Positions 1 through 9,068 of a DNA stretch of 64,000 bases are shown piece after piece. Under the pieces are notes generated by a model that worked only from the letters and a program-made list of their open reading frames with translations, was not told the origin of the DNA and made no database searches. Origin of the DNA: Sphaerulina vaccinii (Eukaryota > Ascomycota > Dothideomycetes > Mycosphaerellales > Mycosphaerellaceae). Position 1 is the stretch's first letter; each line of letters begins with the position of its first letter. The DNA is taken from the NCBI GenBank assembly GCA_022570795.1, contig JAKUDP010000002.1, positions 3,162,001 to 3,226,000 of the forward strand, read 5' to 3'. A program made the position numbers and the translations under genes.

Positions 1-1056
1 TCGCATCTGATGTAAAGCGAGAGCGCCACATCGACGTGTACGTACCAAGTAGGGAGTGGTCAGCTCGCAGGACGCGGTAGTTCTCGTTCTTGCTCTCAAG
101 TACTGATATGTAGCCAGTATTAGACCATTGACGATCGAGGAGTGTCCAGTTCTGTGTCCCGAGTGATGCATTCACCATTTCGACGCTCATATGCCTGTTG
201 AAGAAGACTGTATGCGCAACAGCAGGGAGTGCGAGCATCACATACCTACTTGTTTTCAGCAACTGTCCTGAACAGCAAGGCTGATCGTTCGCTTCATGCA
301 CCATAATGAGACCGACTAGACGAAGACATGAACTTACCAGGACGGCGCCAGCACCGCATAGCTTACACCTAGCGCGAGTTGAAGATGAACAGGATTGACC
401 TCAAACTTCTCCTTGAACAACTCGGGCAACCACTGCACGATACCAGTCCACTTCTCCTCAAGCACAGGATACATCGCGAATGCTAGGAAGATGCCGATGA
501 TTGTGTAAGTTACAGTTGGGCCTATTTTTGAAGCTAGGAAGCGTGTCTGCTTATAGCGAGGAATGAAGTCGGCGATCACCAAGCCGGTTGGTAGCAGGAT
601 GGTATGACAGCTCAGGAAGCCATTCAATATAGGTCCTGCTACTGGTCCCAGACTGCCGCTGAACGGCGAGAGTAACATCTGTAGAACTGGTATGCAGAAT
701 ACCCAGACAGCAAGCGACTCGAGCACTCGCAACTGCTTCAGGCTGCCCATGATGGTCCGCACTGTGAACCCGAGCAGTAGTGTCACTGAACACATGGTAG
801 CATGATTGACTGCAGAGGGTATTGAGCCATAGACAGGTGCCAGAGTCGATTGTGATATTGGTGATGCCGCTGCCGCCAGAGATAGTAATGCCACCGGATA
901 CATGTACTCCCATTCTTGGACTGGAACTGCTTCTGACGACGCAGCTAGTGCTGGTCTCGCATTTGCGACCACTTCGGAAGGTATGTCGTCGACTAATTCA
1001 CTGCTGCTCGTCGTTGTAGTGGCCTGCTTAGCCGGAGGTTTCTTGCGTTTGGCCAT
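1..1056 (-). CDS. Membrane-anchored spermine/spermidine-synthase-like protein (5' part, runs off left edge)
   Basis: Partial gene. Exon 1 is 1056-338, starts MAKRKKPPAK and encodes about 240 residues with a basic, Thr/Ser-rich N-terminus and about six hydrophobic segments. A GTAAGT donor follows (intron 337-246) and exon 2 (245-46) continues in frame with one more hydrophobic segment, then the motifs NTGYISVLE and YRVLRADHSLLG. These resemble the start of the polyamine-synthase-like Rossmann domain in fungal proteins that fuse a multi-pass membrane region to a spermidine-synthase fold. A second donor (GTACGT, 45-40) leads off the window, so the SAM-binding core is not visible. The family has no firmly settled reaction in fungi; aminopropyltransferase activity is only a possibility. 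It shares a 533 bp divergent upstream region with the haspin gene. The exon 1 to exon 2 join is well supported; the assignment is moderate because the catalytic part is missing. Confidence 0.7.
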
Positions 1057-1589
1057 GATGGCCAGGGTAATTTGTAGTTCAGCCGATCGGACAAATCCTG
1101 GTCGTCCAGAGAGATCTTGGTCCAGATAGGTCAGTTAACTCGAGATGCGTTTGATGAGAGTTGTGTCTTGACAAGGTAAAGCTGTGTAGAAGGTCCAAAG
1201 AAAGATCGAAGAGCGATAGTCAAAGAGATAAGGTATAATGTACTGTGATTTACCTGAAACAGCACGCTCTTTGGCCGACCGCGATGAGGTTGTCTGGGTA
1301 GAATCGCGAGGCCGTTGCCAATACCATCAACCACTTCACAAGATGAGTCGCGACGAGAAGAGCGTGCTGTCGGTGGTGCTGTTTCTGCCCTTGGTGGTGG
1401 TGTCGCCGGTAGCGCCTTCGGAGAACTTTGCGCTCGATGTGGTTGCTGTGGGAATGGCGTCGGTCCAGGCCGTTGTTGACGATGACGGAGCCGGCATGGG
1501 AATTTCCAAGAACGACCGTCTAAGGCTGGCGACGCTGCTGATAGACAAGGGCACGCTCTACACGCGCGCAGCCAGAGCGTGGCGACAAC
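1057..1589. promoter_or_regulatory. Divergent intergenic region between spermidine-synthase-like gene and haspin
   Basis: This 533 bp lies between two start codons pointing away from each other, so it must hold both promoters and 5' leaders. Overlapping open frames on both strands (about 1131-1789) show no domain or family motif and read as chance frames. Confidence 0.5.
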
Positions 1590-3596
1590 ATGCCTGGAGA
1601 GAGGACATACGGAAAGCGCTCGAAGGCGGTGTTCGACGCACGACTCGCATGCTTGCCATTGAGCAGCCCCGACCAACCCGCCACAACACATTCCCTCGGA
1701 GACAAAAAGACCAGGATCAAGCCAGTAGCACTGAAGAAGAAAGCCCGAGTAGATTTGGAAGAACAGGACGTATTGAGGACATCACCTAGGAGAGCAGCGC
1801 TTGGAGAGAAACATGTCAATTCAGTTGTTCTGCCTCTTGAGGCACTTACCATCGAGCAAGAAACGAGGACCAATAAGCCAAGGGGTCGACGAAAGGCCAA
1901 TGATGGGGAGGATGTAGTGACACAACAGCAGGAGATCGAGATCAAGCAGTGTGGGAAGTTTGCCACCCGTGGGCGACATACATTCTTCGACGATGATGAT
2001 TCGAAAGCCTCTCGAGGACGACATATCTTCTTTGATGATGAGGAAATGTCTATTCCTCAGGAACAGATCGCACCACCAGCAGAGGAGACGATAGGTGCAG
2101 CACCAGCAATACCGCAACCCCGGAGATCTCCTCGTAAGATAAAAAAGAAGCCGAAACTCGTGCCTACAATGCCACGGCATGACAGCGCTCTGGACCATGT
2201 GCAGCCAGATCGAGATGCTGAGCTTGACGCTGTCCCAGCAGAAGAGGCTGGCGAGCAGGAATGCCCCTACCAGCAGCATTGCGCAGAGATCTTACAATTA
2301 TCAACACATCCTCTGACCGACTTCGCGACATGGTCAGCAGAAATATCGGAGCATTTCACAGTCACAAAGATTGCAGAGGCATCATTTGGCGAAGTCTATC
2401 GTTTGTCACTACTCGAAGACATTTCAGACTTCTGTAGCACCGACGAATCTGTATTCAAAGTCATTCCATTGACACCAGCTTTGGATGCGTTACCTCTTGA
2501 CAAGCGGAAAAGAACAGCAGCGTTAAAGAAAGGCGAAGGAATGACATCTCCACACGATGTTGCAACAGAAGTTAAACTGCTTCAACGTATGAGCACAATA
2601 CCAGGCTTCACCAACTTTCGAGACATCCGCATTCTACAAGGACGACCACCAATAGCTTTCATCGAAGCATTCAAAACATGGAACTCGTCTCAGAAGGCCA
2701 GGAAGAAAGAGCTCAGCCACTTTCCAGATCCGGCAAAGAAGTCTTCCTACAACGATGATCAGCTCTGGGCTGTAATCGAAATGCAAGACGCAGGCTCAGA
2801 CCTCGAACAACTCGTTGAGTCTGGCACCTGTACTTCGGTCTTCCCTATATGGGATATTCTCTGGCATACAGTTCTCAGCATAGCCAAAGGTGAAGAAGGA
2901 GCCGAGTTCGAGCATCGCGACCTCCACCTCGGCAACATATGTGTTCGATCATCATATCCCTTAACTTTCGCAGACGTCAATACGAATCTGAAGACGACAA
3001 AGCTCGGTTTCACATCCCTAGAAACGACTATCATCGACTACACCCTCTCACGTTGCCTGATGCCCGACAATTCAATCGCATACACCGATCTCTCCTCTCC
3101 AAATCAAGCAGCCCTCTTCGAAGGCGACAGCACAGAAGAATATCAATATGACATCTACAGATACATGCGAGGAGCATTATACTTCGACGAGCCCCTTGCG
3201 CCTGTGCACGACATGACAGACTCCGATATAATCAACACTCAACGAACCTGGGAGCAATTCCATGCTCAAACCAATCTCGTATGGTTACATCTTGTTCTAT
3301 ACAAACTATTAGAACAAATCGATTGGCCTTCCGCGAAGAAAGCTCCTCCGAAAAAGAAGAAACCCGAAGAGTTCGCAGCGTGGAAGCGAGAGAATGATTT
3401 GGAACATATTCTGCTCAAAGTCCAAGATCTGCTCGATCCTAACGCTGTGTGCGAAAATGGGATTCGGAGTGCGACTGATCTTGTTGCTTTTGCTGTGGGA
3501 GAGGGTTGGTTAGATGTGGAAGACGTTGTGGGCAGGGACGAGATTGATGAGTCTGCTGCATTGGTTAGTCAACTTGAAGGGTTGGAGATACAGTAA
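1590..3596 (+). CDS. hrk1: Haspin-family histone H3 Thr3 kinase
   Basis: Single-exon gene, 668 residues. The N-terminal 230 residues are basic and disordered and start MPGERTYGKRSK, a Tyr-Gly-Lys/Arg start common in fungal haspins, which supports this ATG. The kinase domain covers roughly residues 245-610: a glycine-loop region (ASFGEVYRL), a catalytic loop HRDLHLGNI near residue 441 and, in place of the usual DFG, IIDYTLSR near residue 480. The DYT substitution and the long catalytic-loop insertions are hallmarks of haspin, which phosphorylates histone H3 on Thr3 to recruit the chromosomal passenger complex to centromeres. That role is family knowledge. A lysine-rich stretch (KKAPPKKKK) near residue 590 may aid nuclear or chromatin localisation. 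It is transcribed away from the neighbouring membrane-protein gene. The symbol follows S. pombe usage. Confidence 0.92.
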   Translation: MPGERTYGKRSKAVFDARLACLPLSSPDQPATTHSLGDKKTRIKPVALKKKARVDLEEQDVLRTSPRRAALGEKHVNSVVLPLEALTIEQETRTNKPRGRRKANDGEDVVTQQQEIEIKQCGKFATRGRHTFFDDDDSKASRGRHIFFDDEEMSIPQEQIAPPAEETIGAAPAIPQPRRSPRKIKKKPKLVPTMPRHDSALDHVQPDRDAELDAVPAEEAGEQECPYQQHCAEILQLSTHPLTDFATWSAEISEHFTVTKIAEASFGEVYRLSLLEDISDFCSTDESVFKVIPLTPALDALPLDKRKRTAALKKGEGMTSPHDVATEVKLLQRMSTIPGFTNFRDIRILQGRPPIAFIEAFKTWNSSQKARKKELSHFPDPAKKSSYNDDQLWAVIEMQDAGSDLEQLVESGTCTSVFPIWDILWHTVLSIAKGEEGAEFEHRDLHLGNICVRSSYPLTFADVNTNLKTTKLGFTSLETTIIDYTLSRCLMPDNSIAYTDLSSPNQAALFEGDSTEEYQYDIYRYMRGALYFDEPLAPVHDMTDSDIINTQRTWEQFHAQTNLVWLHLVLYKLLEQIDWPSAKKAPPKKKKPEEFAAWKRENDLEHILLKVQDLLDPNAVCENGIRSATDLVAFAVGEGWLDVEDVVGRDEIDESAALVSQLEGLEIQ

Positions 3597-3747
3597 AAGG
3601 AAGCATTTGTGGTGGTATGTGCATTTGTTCTCGATTGCATTGCAGCGTTGGGTAGCGTGGCGTTGCTAGACTTTTCGTACAACATTTCGATACCCTTTCA
3701 AGCAGAGTAGAGGCTCAAGCAGAGCAGAGGCTTCTCCATCGATCCAA

Positions 3748-5260
3748 CTAGATATCCATGTCAATGTCGTTGCCTGCGCCATCGCCGTTCGTTGCTGCGC
3801 CGGTGCCATTGCTTTCAGTAGCTGCTGGCTCGTCCTTGTTGCCCCAGTAGTCGTTCATTTCTGCATCCAGCTCTTCAGCCGTTTTCCTGGGTCTGCCGCC
3901 GACCAGTGGACGACCTTCCTCATCTGTGCGCTTTCGTGGCTCGCGTGGCTCACGCGCTGGTCTGCCGCCTCTCTCTTCTCTCCTCTCGCCTGGACGTCTA
4001 CCCTCGCCTCGACCACGTGGTGTACCTCTGCGTCTGACAGGCGATCTCGAGCGTGGCATATAGCTGTCAACTGGGTGCTTTCTTGGGCTGTCGCTACGCA
4101 CTCGTCTCCGCCGGCCACCGTCTCTGCTGTCATCTCTGCCACTCTCGATCCTGTCGAAGAGGCTGCGTGGTGGGCGCTCGATGCGGTCTGCGAGCGCTCG
4201 TGGTGGTGGTCCTCGTTCAGCTGGGCCGCTGGGCATGATTGTTAGGCGAATAGCTTGTCCGTTGGCGGGACATCCATCGAACTTGTCGAAAGCGTCGCGC
4301 GCATCTCGCTCGTCTTCGTAGATCACAAACGCCGTGCCCGTACTACGGTCGGAGCGGTCGTACAGGAGACGGACGGACATGGTGGGTCCTACGCGCTCGA
4401 AGAGTTCCTACTTCTCATTAGCAGGTGTACACTTTTCGCTGCCCTCCAAGCTGAAAGTCGTCTTACGCGCAAGTCATCTTCATTGAGCTCGTAGTGCACA
4501 TTGTCGACTCTGAGTTTCGTGCCGCTTTTGCCATCCATTAGCTCTACCGTTTACCAAAAGGTCTTTGCGATACGTACGATGGGGCGCCACCGCGAGGGGC
4601 ATAGCGGACGTCGTCGACTGGTGCGCCGCGTGGGCCACGTCGGTCTGCCTGATATCAGCCTTGTCCTTTCTCAGCTTCTCCTCCTGAGAATGCGCGCTGC
4701 TCACCATATCGGTCCTCCTCGAAGCGGTCATGAACCCACTCGCTTTCGTGTGTGTCAGCGTATGGTCTGCGCGATCTGTAGTCGGAGTTGTAGTACGAGT
4801 CCAAATTTGTAGGCTCGTCGCGCCGGTACTATGAGGCCGTACGCCCTGGTCAGCTCTGTGGATGGATAGGTAGGTATGTCGATGATCGCGCTCGTGGGTC
4901 GCTGAGTCCGTAGAAGGCTCCGTCGATACGATCGTCATGTGAATCAGGGAGGAGGAAGCACCTGGGAGATATCAAGTCAGTATATCGAGCTTGCGCCTGA
5001 GAGCTGTCTCGTGCTATGCCATACCTTTCGTACACCATCTCTTGGGTATTCTTCCCTGCGTGGCGCTCTCGTCGATGGCGGACCTGGACGTCGGTCGCCG
5101 TCGCCGCGTCCTCGTGATCGACCGCCTCTGCCTCCGCCGCGCTGTGATATGGGTTAGATTGCTGGAGCTCCAAATATGGCCATCGCCGTGTATTTCTTGT
5201 ATTGCTTACTCCTCCGCGCGCAGGGCGTTCGCCGATGATTTCATCCAGACTACGATCCAT
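3748..5260 (-). CDS. yra1: Yra1/ALYREF-type mRNA export adaptor (RRM protein), six exons
   Basis: Exons, 5' to 3': 5260-5210, 5141-5025, 4828-4705, 4644-4578, 4524-4467, 4407-3748; 358 residues. All joins keep frame and use GT...AG. The start MDRSLDEIIGERP matches the conserved N-terminal box of ALY/REF proteins. Exon 2 adds an RGG-rich stretch. The RRM is assembled across exons 5 and 6 (GTKLRVDNVHYELNEDD, then ELFERVG, then GTAFVIYE). A long Arg-rich segment leads to the C-terminal box KTAEELDAEMNDYW, the other signature of the family, which binds the RNA helicase Sub2/UAP56 and the export receptor Mex67. The role is nuclear mRNP packaging and export. Intron 2 (5024-4829) is 196 nt, several times longer than its 53-68 nt neighbours. 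The acceptor of exon 3 and the ends of exon 4 are the least certain joins. It lies 184 bp from a divergent hydrolase gene. Confidence 0.88.
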
Positions 5261-5444
5261 ACTGATGACCAGAATAGAGCTTGTCGCGAAGTCGCGTATT
5301 CGATGTCGGAAAAGGAAGTGGTGATCAATGGTGAAGTATCGAAGTTGGATTGCTTTGAAGCGGAGAAAGAGATGGCTGGGCGGTCTTGCTCTCCAAGCTT
5401 TCATCTTGACATCAACACAACCACCAACTCCTTCTCGATCAATC
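5261..5444. promoter_or_regulatory. Short divergent promoter between yra1 and the isochorismatase-like gene
   Basis: Only 184 bp separate the two start codons, so the genes must share or interleave promoter elements and leaders. An in-frame upstream ATG for the hydrolase at 5328 lies inside this space and would add 39 non-conserved residues. Confidence 0.5.
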
Positions 5445-6264
5445 ATGGTCACAGTACACATTGTCAGCAAGACTCCAGGCCAGATCAAGGCAGATCCGTA
5501 CAACTGGCCTCATGATGCATCACTCAGTCCTCAGACGACAGCTTTGGTCGTGATAGACATGCAACGCGACTGTACGACAGCAAAGGCACACTCTTTAGCA
5601 CCAAGAAGTTCTGACACGATCGCAAGTCTGCGAGGAAGGCGGCTATCTGTCTCATCAAGGCTACGATATCAGTCTGACACGAGCAATCATTCCCATCATT
5701 CAAAGACTCTTGCGTACTTGCCGCGAGATTGGTTTCCCAATCTATCACACACGAGAAGGGCATCGACCAGACCTGTCAGATCTGCCAGCTCGCGAGCTAT
5801 TTCGCTCTAGGAACAACACGTCTGGAGTTGGCATAGGCGATGCTGGTCCTCTCGGACATCTCCTAGTTCGCGGCGAAGCTGGTCACGATACGATTCCAGA
5901 GCTGTATCCGCAACCTGGGGAGCCTGTGATAGACAAGCCCGGCAAAGGAGCTTTTACGAATACTGACTTCGACCTGCTGCTTCGACTCCAAGGCGTCAAG
6001 AACCTCATCATCTGCGGCGTGACCACAGACGTCTGCGTGCACACCACCATGAGAGAAGCTAATGATCGAGGATACGAGTGCATGTTAGTCGAAGATGCTT
6101 GCGCTGCCAGCACCGAGGAGTTGCATACTCTAGCAGTGCTATCAACCAAGAGCGAGGGTGGCGTATTTGGCACAGTCGCATCTAGCGATGGTGTCGTGAC
6201 TGGCCTACGATCCTCCACCGTGGACATACTAAGGCAGCTGAGCACTGCAGGACACCACTGGTGA
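5445..6264 (+). CDS. Isochorismatase-family cysteine hydrolase
   Basis: Two exons (5445-5571, 5627-6264) give 254 residues. The 55-nt intron splits the codon completing IDMQRDF; after splicing the motif continues CEEGGYLSHQG, as expected for the family. The catalytic triad can be read: Asp38 in VVIDMQRD, Lys149 in KPGKGAF and Cys179 in GVTTDVCVHTT, after the typical cis-peptide region. The enzymes hydrolyse C-N or vinyl-ether bonds; those with this N-terminal extension and the DGVVTGL-type tail include biuret, ureidoacrylate and nicotinamide-like amidohydrolases. The substrate cannot be read from sequence. No signal peptide, so probably cytosolic. The start at 5445 is chosen over an in-frame ATG at 5328 because the extension looks like leader sequence. 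Confidence 0.87.
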
Positions 6265-6537
6265 AATCCTATGCACTGTGAAAAAGACAGGACGTGAATA
6301 CTTCTATGATTACAGTTGACTTTTACACATTAATCTTCTCTGCGCATGCTTCTCTATGCATGCAATCATGCAATGCGTCGCGGCTATCCGCATAGACCGC
6401 CTCATTCCGCCGACACATCAGGGTATTATCGTGCCTCGAGCACATATCTAGTCTCCCATTACGCCTCAATACTCCGGACCAAATCAAATAAGTCAAATCG
6501 CAACATGACTGCTCGCGGCTGTCAGTCAAGCAGACCT

Positions 6538-8317
6538 CTACGCCGCCTCAGTCGACACGTAGCCAGCTCTCTTCGCCGGACCTCTATTCACCATCTCGAC
6601 ATCGCCCGGTCGTCCTCCGACAGCATTGGCTGCAGCTTCTGCTCGTTCTCCCTCCAATTGCGTGGCATATGGCGATCTGTTGCGGAGCCACTTGCCCTTG
6701 TAGAATACGGCGTAGACTGCGATGACGAGAACGAAACCAATACCTGCCAAGATGACTGTTGGCCACACAGTCTGGTAGTCGCCGGAGCTCTCGAAGGCGT
6801 CATAGAATGGGACTGTGTACAGGGCAGCGAGACCTGCGAGGAAGTCACGGCAGAATCCATTACCACCAGTAGCGGATGCTGCGAAAGGTCCATAGGCGGC
6901 GACGAGGTAGTCGATCGTGTGGAGGTAGATTGCGTAGTTGGCAATACCGATCATGACTACGAAGATTATGGCTGCGATCCAGGGAATGTTGTGCTCAGGT
7001 CCGAGCGAGCAGAAGCCCCATCCTAGAAGACCAATAGGCATTCCCATAACGGTCCAAAGCAAAAGCCACATACGTTGTTCTGGGACACTGTTGTTCTTGG
7101 CCTTCCTTCCAGGATTCAAAGCGAAGTGCAGAGCTGCAGTGGCGTACCCAATCAGGTAGCCGACGAGCAGGCCCAGGAAAGCAAAGCCAATTGCTGCAGG
7201 AGAGAAGTCCCACTTCTTGAGGATGATACCAAAAGCATCGAGACCAGAGAAGATGAGGGAGTCACTGAAACCTGAGAGCAACGACAAGGACCAGACGATA
7301 AGCTCGGTGAGGAGAAACTTGTATGGACGCCACATGAGCTCGACCATGTACTTGAAGTCCGCGCGTTGCAAGAAAGTACCCTTTGCTTCCATTGGGCCAT
7401 AGACTTCGCGTCCGGGAGTCGCCTTGCGCATCTTCTTAGCCTCCCTATCCAGCAAGATCTCCGGACGAGTCTCTGGCAGGAAAGCATGGATAAGCTGAGT
7501 GAAGAGACCGATTGCGAGAGCAATCCAGATACAAGCGAGGCCATTGTACTTCGTGACAACTGTTCCACCAACAATGGGTGGGATGACAGAGCCGACGACA
7601 GACCCAAAGCAAGTGAAAGCCACAGCTTGGAACTGCTCTTCTGGCAAGAACATATCGGCGACCATACCGAGTGTGACCGAGCCTCCGGCGGAAGCAAGAC
7701 CACCAAGCGCCCTCATGGCGAACACAGTAGGCCAGCTAGGAGCCAAGGCGATAACCAGAATAGTAAGATTGACCAGACTCATCGAAGCTTGAATCATCGG
7801 CTTCCTGCCGAACTCCTCAGAAAATGGTGCCCAGAGCTCACAACCGAAAGCGTATGTGATCAGGAAGATTGCTTGAGCGACACGGAAAGCCGCCTCGGTG
7901 ATGTTGAACTTCTCAGTAAGTTGTCCAGAAGCGCTCATGAAAACTGAAGCATTATAGTTCTGGGAAATTTGTACCAACAGCATGCCGATCAGGACTTGCC
8001 ATTTTCTCCAGCTGGTCCAGACCTTGGCAGTAAGGTCTTCATGAGTGGCTTCCTCGAGGATCTGTCTCCCTTCTGGATGTCGGACAGCTTCTCTGGACGA
8101 GGTTGTTGATGAATCGATTTGAGCGACTTCTACTCTTTGGTCGTCCTTGTCCTTGCCATCGCCAACGGTAGTGGCGGTGGCAGTTGACTCATTTCGATTC
8201 TGGACAGGAGGCGCAGCGAAGCTGTGAGCATAAGTTAGCAAAGGCTTCTTTCTTGCAAAAAAAGCAGAAATCGACTTACCCATCAGGCTGCTGCAAGTCC
8301 ACACGAGGAGCACTCAT
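6538..8317 (-). CDS. MFS multidrug-type transporter (DHA1-like, 12 TM)
   Basis: Two exons (8317-8280, 8221-6538), 573 residues. The short first exon encodes MSAPRVDLQQPDG and its GTAAGT donor joins FAAPPVQNRNES after a 58-nt intron; reading through the intron gives a spurious alternative start. A roughly 100-residue hydrophilic N-terminus is followed by about 12 hydrophobic helices. The loop after TM2 carries the MFS motif (FSEEFGRKPM) and TM4-5 have the glycine-rich stretch ALGGLASAGGS typical of the drug/H+ antiporter DHA1 group. Likely a plasma-membrane proton-coupled exporter of drugs, polyamines or metabolites; the substrate is not predictable. No biosynthetic genes flank it. The C-terminus is short and hydrophilic. 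Confidence 0.88.
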
Positions 8318-9068
8318 ATTAGTAAGATAAGCCAGCCAATATCAATATCTTTCTCGTCACTGATATTCTCGTAGTCGGTTCGACTGATAAGAGCAGGTTG
8401 TTGGGGAGCTGGTGTGAGGGAGTTGGAGGAAATTTCTCTGTCACTCTGGAGAAAAAGGTGGGGGGTTGAGGAAGGATATAAGCAGAAGATCAAAAGAATA
8501 TAAGGGAAATCAGACTGATCACGCGGGCACTGAGAACTGTCAAGGAGTCTGACCATGGGTACAAGCACAAATTCCAACCGGTTCTCAGATAGTGACTCTC
8601 CACTAATCCGGCGAAGTCATCAACACAAATGGCTGAGATGGCGGCCATGGAATGGTTCTGATTGTATTATACCTCACAGGATTGGGTCAGCAAGCTGATA
8701 CCAGAAAGGTTACTCAGAAGCTACCGAACTAAGCGCCAGAGTCATGCAGACTTGGTGGTTCACAAATTTGTGCCTGCCCAGTCCGGAAACTCTTTCTGTG
8801 AAGAGGCCACCTATGTCGGGTCTGCGCGGATGCCCTCAGAGGCTCGAATACATTGTACTCATCGTCCAGTTGAGAGCGCTGACGACCAGGAGCATAGGCA
8901 AGTCCTTCATGGCAAGTTGAAAGAACAGCGCGTGGAGTACGTTGATAAGCTATATGCTTCTGATCGAACATTTGTGTAGATGATATTCCTTTTGAGTGCT
9001 GCACCTCCTCGCAATACAGATGTTGTTCATGTAAGAAGCTCGCAGATCTGGCCAAATTGAGTTGACTT
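8318..9068. other. Intergenic, 751 bp
   Basis: Holds the 5' region of the MFS gene and the 3' flank of hop1. Only short, motif-free reading frames are present; nothing further supported. Confidence 0.4.

Noticed and set aside
1238..1789. 183-residue frame on the + strand before haspin
   Set aside because: No family motif, overlaps the haspin start in another frame; intergenic chance frame.
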